The notes: generated from the sequence alone by a model not told the origin. 64,000 nucleotides of DNA from an uncultured Flavobacteriales bacterium (GCA_905478555.1 CAJQIZ010000031.1:1-64000), one strand, 5' to 3'; numbered from the stretch's first letter, positions 9,295 to 18,307 are shown. Made by a program: numbers and translations.

Positions 9295-10132
9295 CCATAT
9301 CTATTTTATTTGAAACTAAATTATCGGTTGTTTTACTGCAATGAGTAGGAATAATTATTACCTCAGGATATTTTTTATGAAAAAAAGTGACCTTATTTAA
9401 ACTATCCTTATAGTCTTTCCAAGAATCAAAAAACAATCGAACTATAGGATTAGGCAACTTACCCTTTTTGTAAGCTCTCTCATCCCAGCAAGAATCTGCT
9501 ACTAAAAAATATTTCTTTTTATTAGTTTTCACTACCATTCCAATCTGCCCTGCAGCATGCCCTGGTAAATCATATATCACCACAGAATTATCCTGAAATA
9601 GATCATAACTAACTCCAAAAATATCATCTGAATATTGAGCAGCAAAATCTTCAATAAAAACCAATCTATTTTCAATATCATTAGGGATTAAATCCTTTAA
9701 TATACCTTTGGAAAAAGCAAAGAAATCACTTATTTCTTTTACTTGTTGATACGCTTTTTTAGTGCAGTAAATCGTTGCATTATTAAAATCTTTTAACCCT
9801 CCAACATGATCTGCATGAAAATGAGAAATAACAATATGTTTTATCTCAGAGGTTTTTAAACCAATTAATTTTAATTGATTTTTTATTTCATCCGATTCTG
9901 AAACTACTACCTTAGTTGCATTTGCATAAATTCTATTAGGATATTTTTCAGTAGCCTCATAAAACCTTCTTGTATATCCAGTGTCAAACAATATCCAACC
10001 TTCTTCAGGATGATGTAAAATCCCAAATAAAGCATGAAATTTTATCAATTTATTTTCATCCCCTTTCACCACATGTTGTGCACTTGCAAAACAATGTCCG
10101 GCATAGTTTAAATATAGTTTAATTTTTTTCAT
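9284..10132 (-). CDS. MBL-fold metallo-hydrolase
   Basis: Metallo-beta-lactamase fold. The zinc motif HFHADHVGG is intact, with further ligands in GHAAGQIG and ADSCWDE and a final THCSK. The order and spacing resemble quorum-quenching lactonases and thioesterase-like members. In this cluster it sits where OleB or a thioesterase would act, so release of an acyl thioester or opening of a lactone is a fair guess but is not shown. ATG 10132 (MKKIKLYLNYAGHCFA) is preferred over 10162, because the extra ten residues lie wholly inside the upstream gene. It overlaps both neighbours by 11-14 bases. Confidence 0.8.
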   Translation of the reverse strand: MKKIKLYLNYAGHCFASAQHVVKGDENKLIKFHALFGILHHPEEGWILFDTGYTRRFYEATEKYPNRIYANATKVVVSESDEIKNQLKLIGLKTSEIKHIVISHFHADHVGGLKDFNNATIYCTKKAYQQVKEISDFFAFSKGILKDLIPNDIENRLVFIEDFAAQYSDDIFGVSYDLFQDNSVVIYDLPGHAAGQIGMVVKTNKKKYFLVADSCWDERAYKKGKLPNPIVRLFFDSWKDYKDSLNKVTFFHKKYPEVIIIPTHCSKTTDNLVSNKIDMDVL

Positions 10133-11108
10133 TTTCTTTATACCAATTAATAAATTCTTCAATCGATTCTTCTGTAGTAATCACAGGATTATAGTTCAAT
10201 AAATTTTCTGCTTTCGACACATCTAAAGTGAAACTTTTAGACAAAACACCAACACTATATCTGGTAAGAGAAGGTTCTTTCTTAGTAATCCACCTTGACA
10301 CCCATTCCATAAGAAATGCAGCGAAATAAGCCACTCTGAAATTTACAGTTTTATTTACTTGTTCTTTTCCAATTCCTTTCAGAACAGAATTAATAGAAGT
10401 CCACAAACTTACCGGATTTCTATCTGTAATATTATAAGCATTATTCAATGCCTTATCAGCAGCATTCATGGATAAAATAATTGATTCTACTACATTATTA
10501 ACTGAAGTTAAATCTACTTTATTCTCCCCATTCCCAATAATTTTTAACCTCCCATCAGAATGAGCTTTTATCAATCTAGGCATAATTACAGTATCTCCTC
10601 TACCAATAATTGCTCTTGGTCTAAGAATAATATAATTCAGATTTGAATTTTCAAGTAACACCTCTGCCTCTCTTTTAGTTTTGGAATAATTATTTACAAA
10701 CCTTGTAGGAAGAGGATCCTTTTCTTTCACCATTATTCTGTCCTCACCATTATAATAAATACTTGGAGTGGAGACATAAATAAACCGTTTCACCCCTAAA
10801 ATTTTAGAAGAACTAATTATATGTTTTTGGGTTAATACATTTGCTAAATAAAAATCATCTTCCGACCCCCAAGGAGAGGATAAGGAAGCGGTATTAATAA
10901 CAATATCTATATCTTTTAAAATAGTACTTACAAATAACTTATCTTTTAAATCTCCTAAAACATATTCCACTTTAGGATTCAATATTTCACGAGATTTCCG
11001 CAAACTCCTACCAGTAGCAACTATCTTCCGCACATTAGATAATTGCACTAATCTCTCAAGAGTTCTAAATCCTAAAAAACCTGTAGCACCTGTTAATAAT
11101 ATATTCAT
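10119..11108 (-). CDS. NAD(P)-dependent epimerase/dehydrogenase, OleD/3-beta-HSD-like
   Basis: 329-residue extended short-chain dehydrogenase. The Rossmann motif GATGFLG starts at residue 7, the catalytic Ser region is YVSTPSIY, and the catalytic pair is YSKTK. RPRAIIGRGD fits the 3-beta-hydroxysteroid dehydrogenase/OleD branch rather than sugar epimerases. OleD reduces a 2-alkyl-3-ketoacid formed by OleA, and the OleA-like gene is three genes downstream. The gene heads a five-gene run in which every junction overlaps or abuts. A TATTTTTG -7 element and the palindromic site at 11135 lie directly upstream. Confidence 0.8.
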   Translation of the reverse strand: MNILLTGATGFLGFRTLERLVQLSNVRKIVATGRSLRKSREILNPKVEYVLGDLKDKLFVSTILKDIDIVINTASLSSPWGSEDDFYLANVLTQKHIISSSKILGVKRFIYVSTPSIYYNGEDRIMVKEKDPLPTRFVNNYSKTKREAEVLLENSNLNYIILRPRAIIGRGDTVIMPRLIKAHSDGRLKIIGNGENKVDLTSVNNVVESIILSMNAADKALNNAYNITDRNPVSLWTSINSVLKGIGKEQVNKTVNFRVAYFAAFLMEWVSRWITKKEPSLTRYSVGVLSKSFTLDVSKAENLLNYNPVITTEESIEEFINWYKENEKN

Positions 11109-11112
11109 GTTA

Positions 11113-11120
11113 CAAAAATA
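11113..11120 (-). promoter_or_regulatory. -7 promoter element of the five-gene acyl operon
   Basis: On the minus strand this reads TATTTTTG, a match to the Bacteroidota TAnnTTTG element, 4 bases before the ATG at 11108. Transcription would start at or very near the start codon. The palindrome at 11141-11153 falls about 20 bases upstream of it, where an upstream promoter element or a regulator would lie. Confidence 0.5.
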
Positions 11121-11134
11121 AAGTGTTAGTATTT

Positions 11135-11157
11135 ATTTGTTATGCTAAGCATAGTAT
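11135..11157. promoter_or_regulatory. Palindromic operator-like site, copy 1
   Basis: A 23-base block identical to the one at 14289-14311. Its core is the 13-base palindrome TATGCT-A-AGCATA (11141-11153). It lies in the 57-base gap between the exporter stop and the dehydrogenase start, next to the -7 element. The symmetry and promoter position suggest binding of a dimeric regulator (inference); no regulator gene is in the cluster. Confidence 0.6.
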
Positions 11158-11165
11158 ATTTCATT

Positions 11166-13238
11166 CTACAAATATTTACGGATGATCATTGGTAAATAAA
11201 TCAAATCAAAAATTAAAGCCAGTATGGCAGATATTATAGTAAGTAGACTCAATTGATAAACAGATTTAAAATCGGAAATTAATAATGGAAGTAGACTAAC
11301 TATTACTATAATAGTAGTTTTTACCACTGCCCGTGCTGTTGTACTTAACGATTCATTTATAGCTTCTGATTTAGATAAACCTCTTTTCATATTAAACCTA
11401 AAGGAACTTAGAATATGAATAGAATCGTCAACAACAAGACCAAATATAATAGCAAATATAAATGCATTGGATAAACTCAAATAAAAACCTGTAAAGGACA
11501 TTATACCTATACAAACTAATATCGGAAATATATTAGGAATTAAAGCAATGAAAAAATATCGGAAATTAAAATCATTCAATATAAAAAAGAGTAGCCCTAT
11601 TATTAATATAGCAATAAAAAGTCCATATAGAATTTCATAAGTTAGTATGTTACTAACTTGGTCAAACAGATATCCTCTACCTCCTACTTTCAAATTCAGA
11701 TTTAGCTCTTTTGCTTTATCCTTTATTCTAATAACCTTTATAAGACTTTTATTTGCCCCAATATCCTGCATTCTAGATCTAATTCTATACCCATCTTTTG
11801 TGAGTTTATGATACAAATTTTTACTGATTTTATCTTTATTTTGAAATATCCCATCAATAGAAAAATCTAGAAAGAAACCCTGAGAAATAATATACTTTTC
11901 TAATTGAATTATTTTATCTATATCAATATCTTCATTATTTTCTAAATTAAAAACTACAGGTTTATATCCACCAAAATCATCATTAAAAAACTGCATCTCT
12001 TTATATACTACTGACTTCTTATTTAACTCGTCCGTAGCATAATTATTCACTTCATAGTTATAAACTCCAAAAGCAGCCAATCCTGTCATAATAATCAACA
12101 GCACAGTAAGTTTCCAATTGTATTTTAAATGAATTATTTTATAAAGAAAATCATTTAACTTCTCATCTCGTTTAGAATTCAAAGATCCTATTTTTTCAAT
12201 TTTATCCACACAAATAGCATAAAAAATAAGAACAATAAATAAGGAAACTAAAACACCTATGGTAGTAGCAATTCCGAATCTTAAAATGGGAAGCACATCT
12301 GAAAAACAAAAACTCAGAAACCCTACAGAAGTAGTGAAAGAAGTTAATGCAACTGGAATACCAACTTTACGAATTTGATTAACAAAATATTCTTTTTTAT
12401 TCTTGGGATTAAATCGGTTATTCAGCAAATGCATCATATCCGAAATACAAACAATAAAGATAATTGCTGGCATTATTATCATTATTAATTCTATCCCTCC
12501 AAATAAAAGATGAGAAAAATAAAAACTAATAGTTACACTAAACAGAACGCTCAGCAAGGTCAACACTACAAATCTTAAATTTGAAGTGAAAAACCAAAGC
12601 ACCAAACAACATAAAATTGCACTTAATAAAATTACAAATAACAACTCCTCCTTCACCTTACTTTGTATATATAATTCATTTCTGGTTTGCCCTGAAACAT
12701 ATACTTTTTTAGAAGAGTCCTCAAAAGAATTTTTTAATATTTCAATAAATTGCTGATTTTGTTGATGGTTAAGACTATCTTTTGTTTCCACTAAAAAAAG
12801 TGTTTTTCTAAAATCAGAAGACAAATACGAACTCTTCTTTTCCCTAATTCTTTCCAAATATTTTTCATATCCTATACTGTTTTTAAGATTAAGAATATTA
12901 TAAGATATCGGCATCAAACCTGTGTTAATAACTCTTTTATCATTGAAAATACTTCTTATTTCCTTCACATATTCATTTTCTTCTAACTGTTCTTGTAAAG
13001 TATTAAGAGCTAAAAACTCATCAAATGAAATGGAATCAGGATACTCTAATCCTACTAAAAACAAGTTTTTATCATTGTTTGATTTGGAATAGTCTACCTC
13101 AACATCTTCTGCATATTTCAACATCCTTTCTGATTCAGAATAAATATTGGTGTTTTGCAATTGAGTAATAGATAAAATGAACAAGAATACAATAAAACTA
13201 AATATAACATATTTATATTTCCAGATAAATGATATCAT
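11166..13238 (-). CDS. RND/MMPL family exporter
   Basis: 690 residues with the RND duplication: helix 1, a periplasmic domain, then five or six helices, repeated once. Each half carries an acidic residue and His in the fourth helix, CISDMMHLLNN and GLVVDDSIHILSS, the latter being the MMPL-type proton-relay pattern. Length fits two-domain lipid or hopanoid exporters (MmpL/HpnN group) more than the 1000-residue AcrB group. Placed between the cupin gene (3-base gap) and the acyl operon, it most likely exports the cluster's lipid-like product from the inner membrane. Substrate is inferred from context only. Confidence 0.85.
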   Translation of the reverse strand: MISFIWKYKYVIFSFIVFLFILSITQLQNTNIYSESERMLKYAEDVEVDYSKSNNDKNLFLVGLEYPDSISFDEFLALNTLQEQLEENEYVKEIRSIFNDKRVINTGLMPISYNILNLKNSIGYEKYLERIREKKSSYLSSDFRKTLFLVETKDSLNHQQNQQFIEILKNSFEDSSKKVYVSGQTRNELYIQSKVKEELLFVILLSAILCCLVLWFFTSNLRFVVLTLLSVLFSVTISFYFSHLLFGGIELIMIIMPAIIFIVCISDMMHLLNNRFNPKNKKEYFVNQIRKVGIPVALTSFTTSVGFLSFCFSDVLPILRFGIATTIGVLVSLFIVLIFYAICVDKIEKIGSLNSKRDEKLNDFLYKIIHLKYNWKLTVLLIIMTGLAAFGVYNYEVNNYATDELNKKSVVYKEMQFFNDDFGGYKPVVFNLENNEDIDIDKIIQLEKYIISQGFFLDFSIDGIFQNKDKISKNLYHKLTKDGYRIRSRMQDIGANKSLIKVIRIKDKAKELNLNLKVGGRGYLFDQVSNILTYEILYGLFIAILIIGLLFFILNDFNFRYFFIALIPNIFPILVCIGIMSFTGFYLSLSNAFIFAIIFGLVVDDSIHILSSFRFNMKRGLSKSEAINESLSTTARAVVKTTIIVIVSLLPLLISDFKSVYQLSLLTIISAILALIFDLIYLPMIIRKYL

Positions 13239-13241
13239 ATT

Positions 13242-14282
13242 CTATTTTTTATTGTTCATATATTTAAATATTCTAGCAAAATCTGTTCTGTTTTTTGTTG
13301 CCATCCAAATAGGGGGATTTACAGAAAGAATAGTAAGTAATGTCTGCATAAAACTCATCTTAAAGCTATCAGATGGACTAAACCATCTAAAACCAACACC
13401 TATTGAATTGTTTAGGTTTGTAACATGATGCCACCAAGAAGGAGGATTAAATAAAACATCTCCCGATTTTAGTTCACACTCCCAAGTTTCAAGATATTTT
13501 GCATTTGGAAAAGTTTTAAAATCAGGATTATCGGGATTAAACATGCTATGAAAATAAGGTGTTCTCGTAATAGGTGGATCTAAAATAATATCATTTTCTG
13601 GAGGATATAAATACCAATGTTTATTGCCGTATACTTGAGTAAATAAATTATGTTCACTTGCAGCATGTAAACTTGTCTTTGTCCCCTTTCCACCTATAAA
13701 TACTTGAAATGTTTTCCCAGAACTAATTGTGTTTCTCATATTGTACAGCCATTTCCAATCAAAACCCTCTATAAGCTCTGGATGGTCATAAAGTATTCTA
13801 TTAAACCGACTATATTTTGAAGAATCCCCTTCTTTCATGGCATTTAAAACATCTTTTAAAGTCGTTTCTTCTACATTATAATTCACATCTGTCATGTCCT
13901 GTGTAGAAGCATTAAATATAGACACCTTATCATCACAATAATTTTCTAACAACCAATCGGGGGACCACTTTTTCACACACTCCCAATCTTTTGCTTTTCC
14001 CTCCATCACAACAGGAATACCTTTAGAGATATAATTCTTTTTAAGATCATAATCTGAAATATTTCTTACTCTATCAACCTTTTTTAAAATACCAATTACT
14101 TTTTTTTCTTGAAAGTTAGCAGTAGCTAAAGAGGAAACTCTTTTTCTTTGATTAATAAATCTATTGGATGGAACTTGATTCCCAAATAAATGATCTGCAA
14201 ATCTCCAAAACTGATATTCAGCAAGATGTTTATGTTTTATTTCAGTCAATGATTTAATTATTTTAACAAAAATAAAAAACAT
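13242..14282 (-). CDS. Cupin/JmjC-type oxygenase-like protein with HxA instead of HxD
   Basis: 346 residues. Residues 190-300 are a cupin_8/JmjC core like that of FIH-type hydroxylases: FQVFIGGKG, then LHAASEHNLFTQVYGNKHW, LYPP, SGDVLFNPPSWWHHVTNL and VGFRWF. The first iron His is 206 and the distal His is in WWHH (285/286). The position normally held by Asp (HxD) is Ala208. Lys221 matches the 2-oxoglutarate-binding Lys. Loss of the carboxylate is the hallmark of Fe/2OG halogenases, or may mean lost catalysis. It heads the two-gene unit with the exporter and has its own copy of the palindromic site 7 bases before the ATG. Confidence 0.8.
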   Translation of the reverse strand: MFFIFVKIIKSLTEIKHKHLAEYQFWRFADHLFGNQVPSNRFINQRKRVSSLATANFQEKKVIGILKKVDRVRNISDYDLKKNYISKGIPVVMEGKAKDWECVKKWSPDWLLENYCDDKVSIFNASTQDMTDVNYNVEETTLKDVLNAMKEGDSSKYSRFNRILYDHPELIEGFDWKWLYNMRNTISSGKTFQVFIGGKGTKTSLHAASEHNLFTQVYGNKHWYLYPPENDIILDPPITRTPYFHSMFNPDNPDFKTFPNAKYLETWECELKSGDVLFNPPSWWHHVTNLNNSIGVGFRWFSPSDSFKMSFMQTLLTILSVNPPIWMATKNRTDFARIFKYMNNKK

Positions 14283-14288
14283 AATTTA

Positions 14289-14311
14289 ATTTGTTATGCT
14301 AAGCATAGTAT
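14289..14311. promoter_or_regulatory. Palindromic operator-like site, copy 2
   Basis: Same 23 bases as at 11135-11157, in the same orientation relative to the downstream gene. The 13-base palindrome TATGCTAAGCATA is at 14295-14307, and the cupin ATG follows 7 bases after the block. Its closeness to the start would let a bound protein block transcription or initiation. I found no further copy in the window by eye. Confidence 0.6.
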
Positions 14312-14374
14312 TTAAAAAAATACTCAAAACCTTCTTACAAAAATTCAATATTTTTTTAAGTAAAATTCTACCTA

Positions 14375-14398
14375 AACACACTCAATTGAGTAGGTTTA
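14375..14398 (-). terminator. Hairpin downstream of the DUF4377-like gene
   Basis: AAAC/GTTT plus ACTCAATTGAGT make an interrupted hairpin 6 bases past the stop at 14404. The sequence resembles the hairpin at 366 (CACTCA/TGAGTG). No strong U-run follows on the minus strand. Confidence 0.4.
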
Positions 14399-14403
14399 TT
14401 CTA

Positions 14404-14940
14404 TCAAAAATTCACTAATCGAATTCTTTTTGCATTAACAAACTGGAAGTTACCTCTAAAATAAATTTCATTATTAATTTTTTTGATAAAATATTCTTGT
14501 AACTTTTTTGGGATTTCAATCTCTACTTTATCCATATAAAGATAAGTACTATCATTTAATTGACTTAAAGTATAATTATCAATATCATTTTCTTCTAATT
14601 TAGAATAATACCTCAAGGGATCTATAGACATCATAAATGTTACAGAATCAGGAACCTCTTCTTTAGAAATCACTTTCAATAAATTGTAATCATAGCGTGT
14701 CCCATCAGAAAGTGGACTTACTTCAATTTCTTTTACTCTTAAAGTATAATAATATCCCCATTCAAAATCAAACCCATCAATAAACTCTGCTTCAGATTCA
14801 GGAGAGTCCATTACTAATCTTTTAAAGTGCTCATAATTCTGAGTATACATAAAAGGTTTAATGGTAATAGTTTTATATAGCACCTTCTGACTAAAAAGGA
14901 ATAGTGGAGTGAATAATAATATAATACCTATTTTTTTCAT
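14404..14940 (-). CDS. Secreted DUF4377-like protein
   Basis: 178 residues with a signal peptide (MKKIGIILLFTPLFLFSQ). The central part, FIDGFDFEWGYYYTLRVKEIE, followed by YNLLKVISKEE, resembles DUF4377 domains, which are small secreted or lipoprotein beta-rich domains of unknown function. The rest of the protein is not recognised. It sits alone between the patatin gene and the acyl cluster and lacks the cluster's operator, so I do not count it as part of that system. Confidence 0.55.
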   Translation of the reverse strand: MKKIGIILLFTPLFLFSQKVLYKTITIKPFMYTQNYEHFKRLVMDSPESEAEFIDGFDFEWGYYYTLRVKEIEVSPLSDGTRYDYNLLKVISKEEVPDSVTFMMSIDPLRYYSKLEENDIDNYTLSQLNDSTYLYMDKVEIEIPKKLQEYFIKKINNEIYFRGNFQFVNAKRIRLVNF

Positions 14941-14969
14941 AAAACAAACTTATACATTAAGTAATCTAT

Positions 14970-15824
14970 TTATCGAAAGTAAGTATTTAAGAAATCCATA
15001 CCTTTTTCTAAACCCGCATGATAATCTTGTGTTAAATCTTCTACACTAGTTCCTACTACATTTGATTTTAAAAAATTATCAGGAAATATCTGTAATATCT
15101 CTAAATTTTCATGTTTTTCTGTTAAGAAATCTACCGATTCATTATACTCAATATCTTCTTTAAAAAAGACATCTCTTACTTTATGGTTATTCTTCCACCA
15201 ATATCCAGCAACTAATCCCAGGTAACTTAATCCGCTAACTTTATAACCTAAAGGGTTTGGCCTTATAACAATTATTTTAGTTGCCCCAAAATTAGCAGCC
15301 GATTTAGCTGGTATTGAATCAGACCATGCTCCATCCATAAAACTTACACCATCAATTTCGCAAGAGCCTTTAGTAAAGAAAGGTAATGAAGAAGTTGCTT
15401 GCAAACATTTATAGAAATTCTTTTTATTAGGTTCTAAATAAACAGCTTCTCCATCTGCTAAATTTGTAGCTACAATATAAAATTGTTTATCTTCTGTAGA
15501 TGATTTAATGGATTGAAAATCTATAGGATTATTTTTTTTGGCATATTTTGTTAAAAAATTTAAATCCATATATCCATGTTCCGAAAGAGCATGCTTATAA
15601 CTTAAAAATTTCTCATTTACAGACACATCTTTCGATAATGAAAAATAGGATTTGTATTGACTAGATACATAATAAGACAAACACATTGCTCCACTAGAAA
15701 CACCGATATAAATATCAAAAGGATTAAATTTATTTATTAGAAATGCATCTAAAACCCCAGCCGAAAAAACTGATTTAAATCCACCTCCCTCAATTACTAA
15801 TGCTATTTTTTCTATATCTTTCAT
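14970..15824 (-). CDS. Patatin-like phospholipase family protein
   Basis: 284 residues from ATG 15824. Patatin hallmarks: the oxyanion loop EGGGFKSVFSAGVL near residue 12, the nucleophile elbow GVSSGA, and the catalytic Asp in FMDGAWSDSIP. It should hydrolyse acyl esters of lipids with a Ser-Asp dyad; the closest general type is the RssA/YjjU group of cytosolic or membrane-associated hydrolases. A start at 15920 would add 32 Cys- and Leu-rich residues that precede the usual patatin start, so I reject it. The neighbour on the opposite strand is a kinase-like gene. Confidence 0.85.
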   Translation of the reverse strand: MKDIEKIALVIEGGGFKSVFSAGVLDAFLINKFNPFDIYIGVSSGAMCLSYYVSSQYKSYFSLSKDVSVNEKFLSYKHALSEHGYMDLNFLTKYAKKNNPIDFQSIKSSTEDKQFYIVATNLADGEAVYLEPNKKNFYKCLQATSSLPFFTKGSCEIDGVSFMDGAWSDSIPAKSAANFGATKIIVIRPNPLGYKVSGLSYLGLVAGYWWKNNHKVRDVFFKEDIEYNESVDFLTEKHENLEILQIFPDNFLKSNVVGTSVEDLTQDYHAGLEKGMDFLNTYFR

Positions 15825-16071
15825 ATTATAATTAAAAAATAAAAGTAAGACTAATAAATAGAATAAACAATTACATTTGTAGAATAATGTATAATAAACT
15901 CTTCTATTATTAAGATTCATTGTTATTGTTGTTTCTAGCTAATTAATAATTATGAAGGATTAAAAAATCTGGAATATCAATTTGGAAAAACTAACACCCA
16001 ATAACAGGAAAGGGATTAAATGCAGAACATTTTAGATGGTCAGCCGCTCACCTAATTCTATTAATATCACA

Positions 16072-17040
16072 ATGAAAAATATAATTCAACTTATGGCAGG
16101 AAATGTGGAAATAACAACAACAGAAAAAGATATAAAAAATACACTAACATATTATGATTTAGGGAATTTTATATCCTATGAAAATCTATCGTTTGGTTAT
16201 TCTAACGAAAACTTTAAGGTGACTACTTCAAAGGGAAATGTTTTATTTCGCTTATACAAACAGCAGTCTGAAGAAAATGTAAAGAAAGAGATGTTATTGA
16301 TGAGTGCTTTGAAAAAAATTGACTTTCCCACTGCATATCCTTTAGATGATAATGAGGGTAGATATATCCATCCAATTAATAATTACAGCAGTTTATTCTT
16401 TCAGTTTATGGAAGGGAAACATCCTGAGTTAAATAGTAACACAGCAGGAGAGGTTGGCAAAGCAATTGGGACACTTTCTATTCTATCAGTAAAAGATATT
16501 TACAAAAAAGAAAACTCTATATCAATTGAAAATTGTTTAGACATCATTCAGGAATTTCCAAAAGCAAAATATCAATATCCAGAAATATTTGAATATTTTA
16601 AAGAGCAAACCAACTATTTGAAAAATTATATCTCTAACGAATTGCCTAAAGGAATTGTTCATGGAGATTGTTTTGCAGATAACACAATATTTAATGGTGA
16701 TAAATTAAAAGCAATTATTGACTTTGAGGAGTTTTGTTATGAGACTTTGATTTATGACTTAGGCATGACTATTAACGGATTCTGTTTTAAAGATAACAAT
16801 CTTCAAAATGATTTAATGCTATCATTGAAACATGAATATGAATGCCTAAGGAAATTAACTGATAAAGAAAACGAATTACTGCCTTATTACATTCAATGGG
16901 CAGCTCATGGTATGTTGTATTGGCATTTACGAAACAACATGCTTTATACTTTCAATCCAACTCAAGTAGAGAGAGTAAGAGAACTAATGAATAGAGTTAA
17001 AAACCTTAGAAAGATTAATATAAACAAAAATAATAGATAA
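16072..17040 (+). CDS. APH/homoserine-kinase-type phosphotransferase
   Basis: 322 residues from ATG 16072. A protein-kinase-like small-molecule kinase: N-lobe strands SNENFKVTTSKGNVLFRLYK with the ATP-site Lys or Arg, FQFMEG linker, catalytic loop IVHGDCFADN (HGDxxxxN) and metal-binding AIIDFEEFCYE. This layout is shared by aminoglycoside phosphotransferases, choline kinases and ThrB2-type homoserine kinases; the substrate cannot be chosen between them here. The longer start at 16036 adds residues not typical of the family. It is monocistronic and divergent from the patatin gene. Confidence 0.75.
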   Translation: MKNIIQLMAGNVEITTTEKDIKNTLTYYDLGNFISYENLSFGYSNENFKVTTSKGNVLFRLYKQQSEENVKKEMLLMSALKKIDFPTAYPLDDNEGRYIHPINNYSSLFFQFMEGKHPELNSNTAGEVGKAIGTLSILSVKDIYKKENSISIENCLDIIQEFPKAKYQYPEIFEYFKEQTNYLKNYISNELPKGIVHGDCFADNTIFNGDKLKAIIDFEEFCYETLIYDLGMTINGFCFKDNNLQNDLMLSLKHEYECLRKLTDKENELLPYYIQWAAHGMLYWHLRNNMLYTFNPTQVERVRELMNRVKNLRKININKNNR

Positions 17041-17066
17041 CAAATATTGAATTCCTATTTTAAATT

Positions 17067-17082
17067 AATGAGATTACTCATT
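17067..17082. terminator. Weak hairpin between convergent genes
   Basis: AATGAG-atta-CTCATT followed by TTCTTTCTT on the plus strand, 27 bases past the kinase stop and between two convergent genes. The stem has only 6 bp, so confidence is low. Confidence 0.35.
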
Positions 17083-17156
17083 TCTTTCTTCACAATTTTT
17101 TAATTTAAATGTTCCTTTATTAATTCTTTTTTATGAACATAATGGACTGATTTAAC

Positions 17157-18236
17157 TTATTCACACATGAAGTCACTAATTAAGGAGTGAAAATGGTGTA
17201 CCCCTTTTTCCATTGATGGAGAGAACCTACCATGATTATAAAATCTAGAGGCAACTCCTTTTTGTACTTTTTGCACCACTTCTTCATCTTCTAATTCTAC
17301 CTTGTCTAAATCTGCTCCGGCTCCCAAATCCAATTTACTTTCGTCCCATACATATGATTTAAATATTACTTTTGTTTTATTTGTAGATACTGGATGTATA
17401 ATATTAACAGAAAGTCCCCAAGGATAGAAATTGAGCATTATATTCGGGAAAATCCAGAAATAATAGGCAGCAATATTTTTTCCATAATCTTTTGAATCTT
17501 TTGGTAAATCAAAACAATCCTCCCCTTCTTTACCATAACCAATCTGCAGATTAGAGTAATTAAAAGTTTCTACATCATAATTGTTATAATCCAAAACAGA
17601 CGTTAAATCTTTATGTATAAATGGAATATGAAAACCCTCCAAATAATTATCGCAATACAAAGCCCAATTTGCATCTACCATATATGTTTTCGATAGATCT
17701 TGCTTATATTTAAAATCTGAAATTGGCATCCACCCCACTCTTTCATCAACATCTATTAGTAGTTCTTGAAAATTAATTTCTGGATGTAGAGAGGTGAAAA
17801 TAAACTGATTCCATTTGGAAGAAGGAACCTTGGTTAAATGATCCTGCTGAGAAGGGAAATTTTTCATTCCCTCTGATTTTGGCATAAATAGAAACTTTCC
17901 ACAACTATCAAATTGTTTCCCATGATAAGCACAAACAATATTCTTTTTTACTACACAAGGTTCGTCAATCAGAATATTACCCCTGTGTGTACACACATTA
18001 GAATAACAATTTATCAAACCCTCTTTCTTTATTAAGAAAAGTGGCTCTTCAATAAAGTTCTCTATAAAAGAAAATGGAAAAGCACTTCTATCTGTTTTCA
18101 AATTGCTTTCATCCGTTATTAGCTGCCAACTTTTTGAAAAAATACCTTCCTTCAATTTCTCAAACATCTCATCAGATGAGTAGAAATCTGCTGTGAGTGT
18201 AGATGCTTCTGTTATATCTTTATTTATTTTTTTCAT
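17157..18236 (-). CDS. Rieske-type oxygenase, catalytic alpha subunit
   Basis: 359 residues. The Rieske [2Fe-2S] ligands are CTHRG (C-x-H) and CAYHG (C-x-x-H), 17 residues apart within residues 80-110. The mononuclear iron site is seen as DNYLEGFHIPFIH (E..H...H). Length and motifs fit ring-hydroxylating or choline/carnitine-monooxygenase-like enzymes. No reductase or ferredoxin gene is next to it, so electrons must come from elsewhere, and the substrate is not assignable. It stands alone on the minus strand, divergent from the M43 protease. Confidence 0.85.
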   Translation of the reverse strand: MKKINKDITEASTLTADFYSSDEMFEKLKEGIFSKSWQLITDESNLKTDRSAFPFSFIENFIEEPLFLIKKEGLINCYSNVCTHRGNILIDEPCVVKKNIVCAYHGKQFDSCGKFLFMPKSEGMKNFPSQQDHLTKVPSSKWNQFIFTSLHPEINFQELLIDVDERVGWMPISDFKYKQDLSKTYMVDANWALYCDNYLEGFHIPFIHKDLTSVLDYNNYDVETFNYSNLQIGYGKEGEDCFDLPKDSKDYGKNIAAYYFWIFPNIMLNFYPWGLSVNIIHPVSTNKTKVIFKSYVWDESKLDLGAGADLDKVELEDEEVVQKVQKGVASRFYNHGRFSPSMEKGVHHFHSLISDFMCE

Positions 18237-18307
18237 ATTTGTAAAGATAGAAATCTTTGAGATTTTAAATCCAATTATTTTTTCTTATTTTTACCAAAAT
18301 CTTAAAT

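Noticed and set aside
14404-15824. DUF4377-like and patatin genes as cluster members
   Set aside because: They lie upstream of the operator site, and a hairpin lies between them and the cupin gene.
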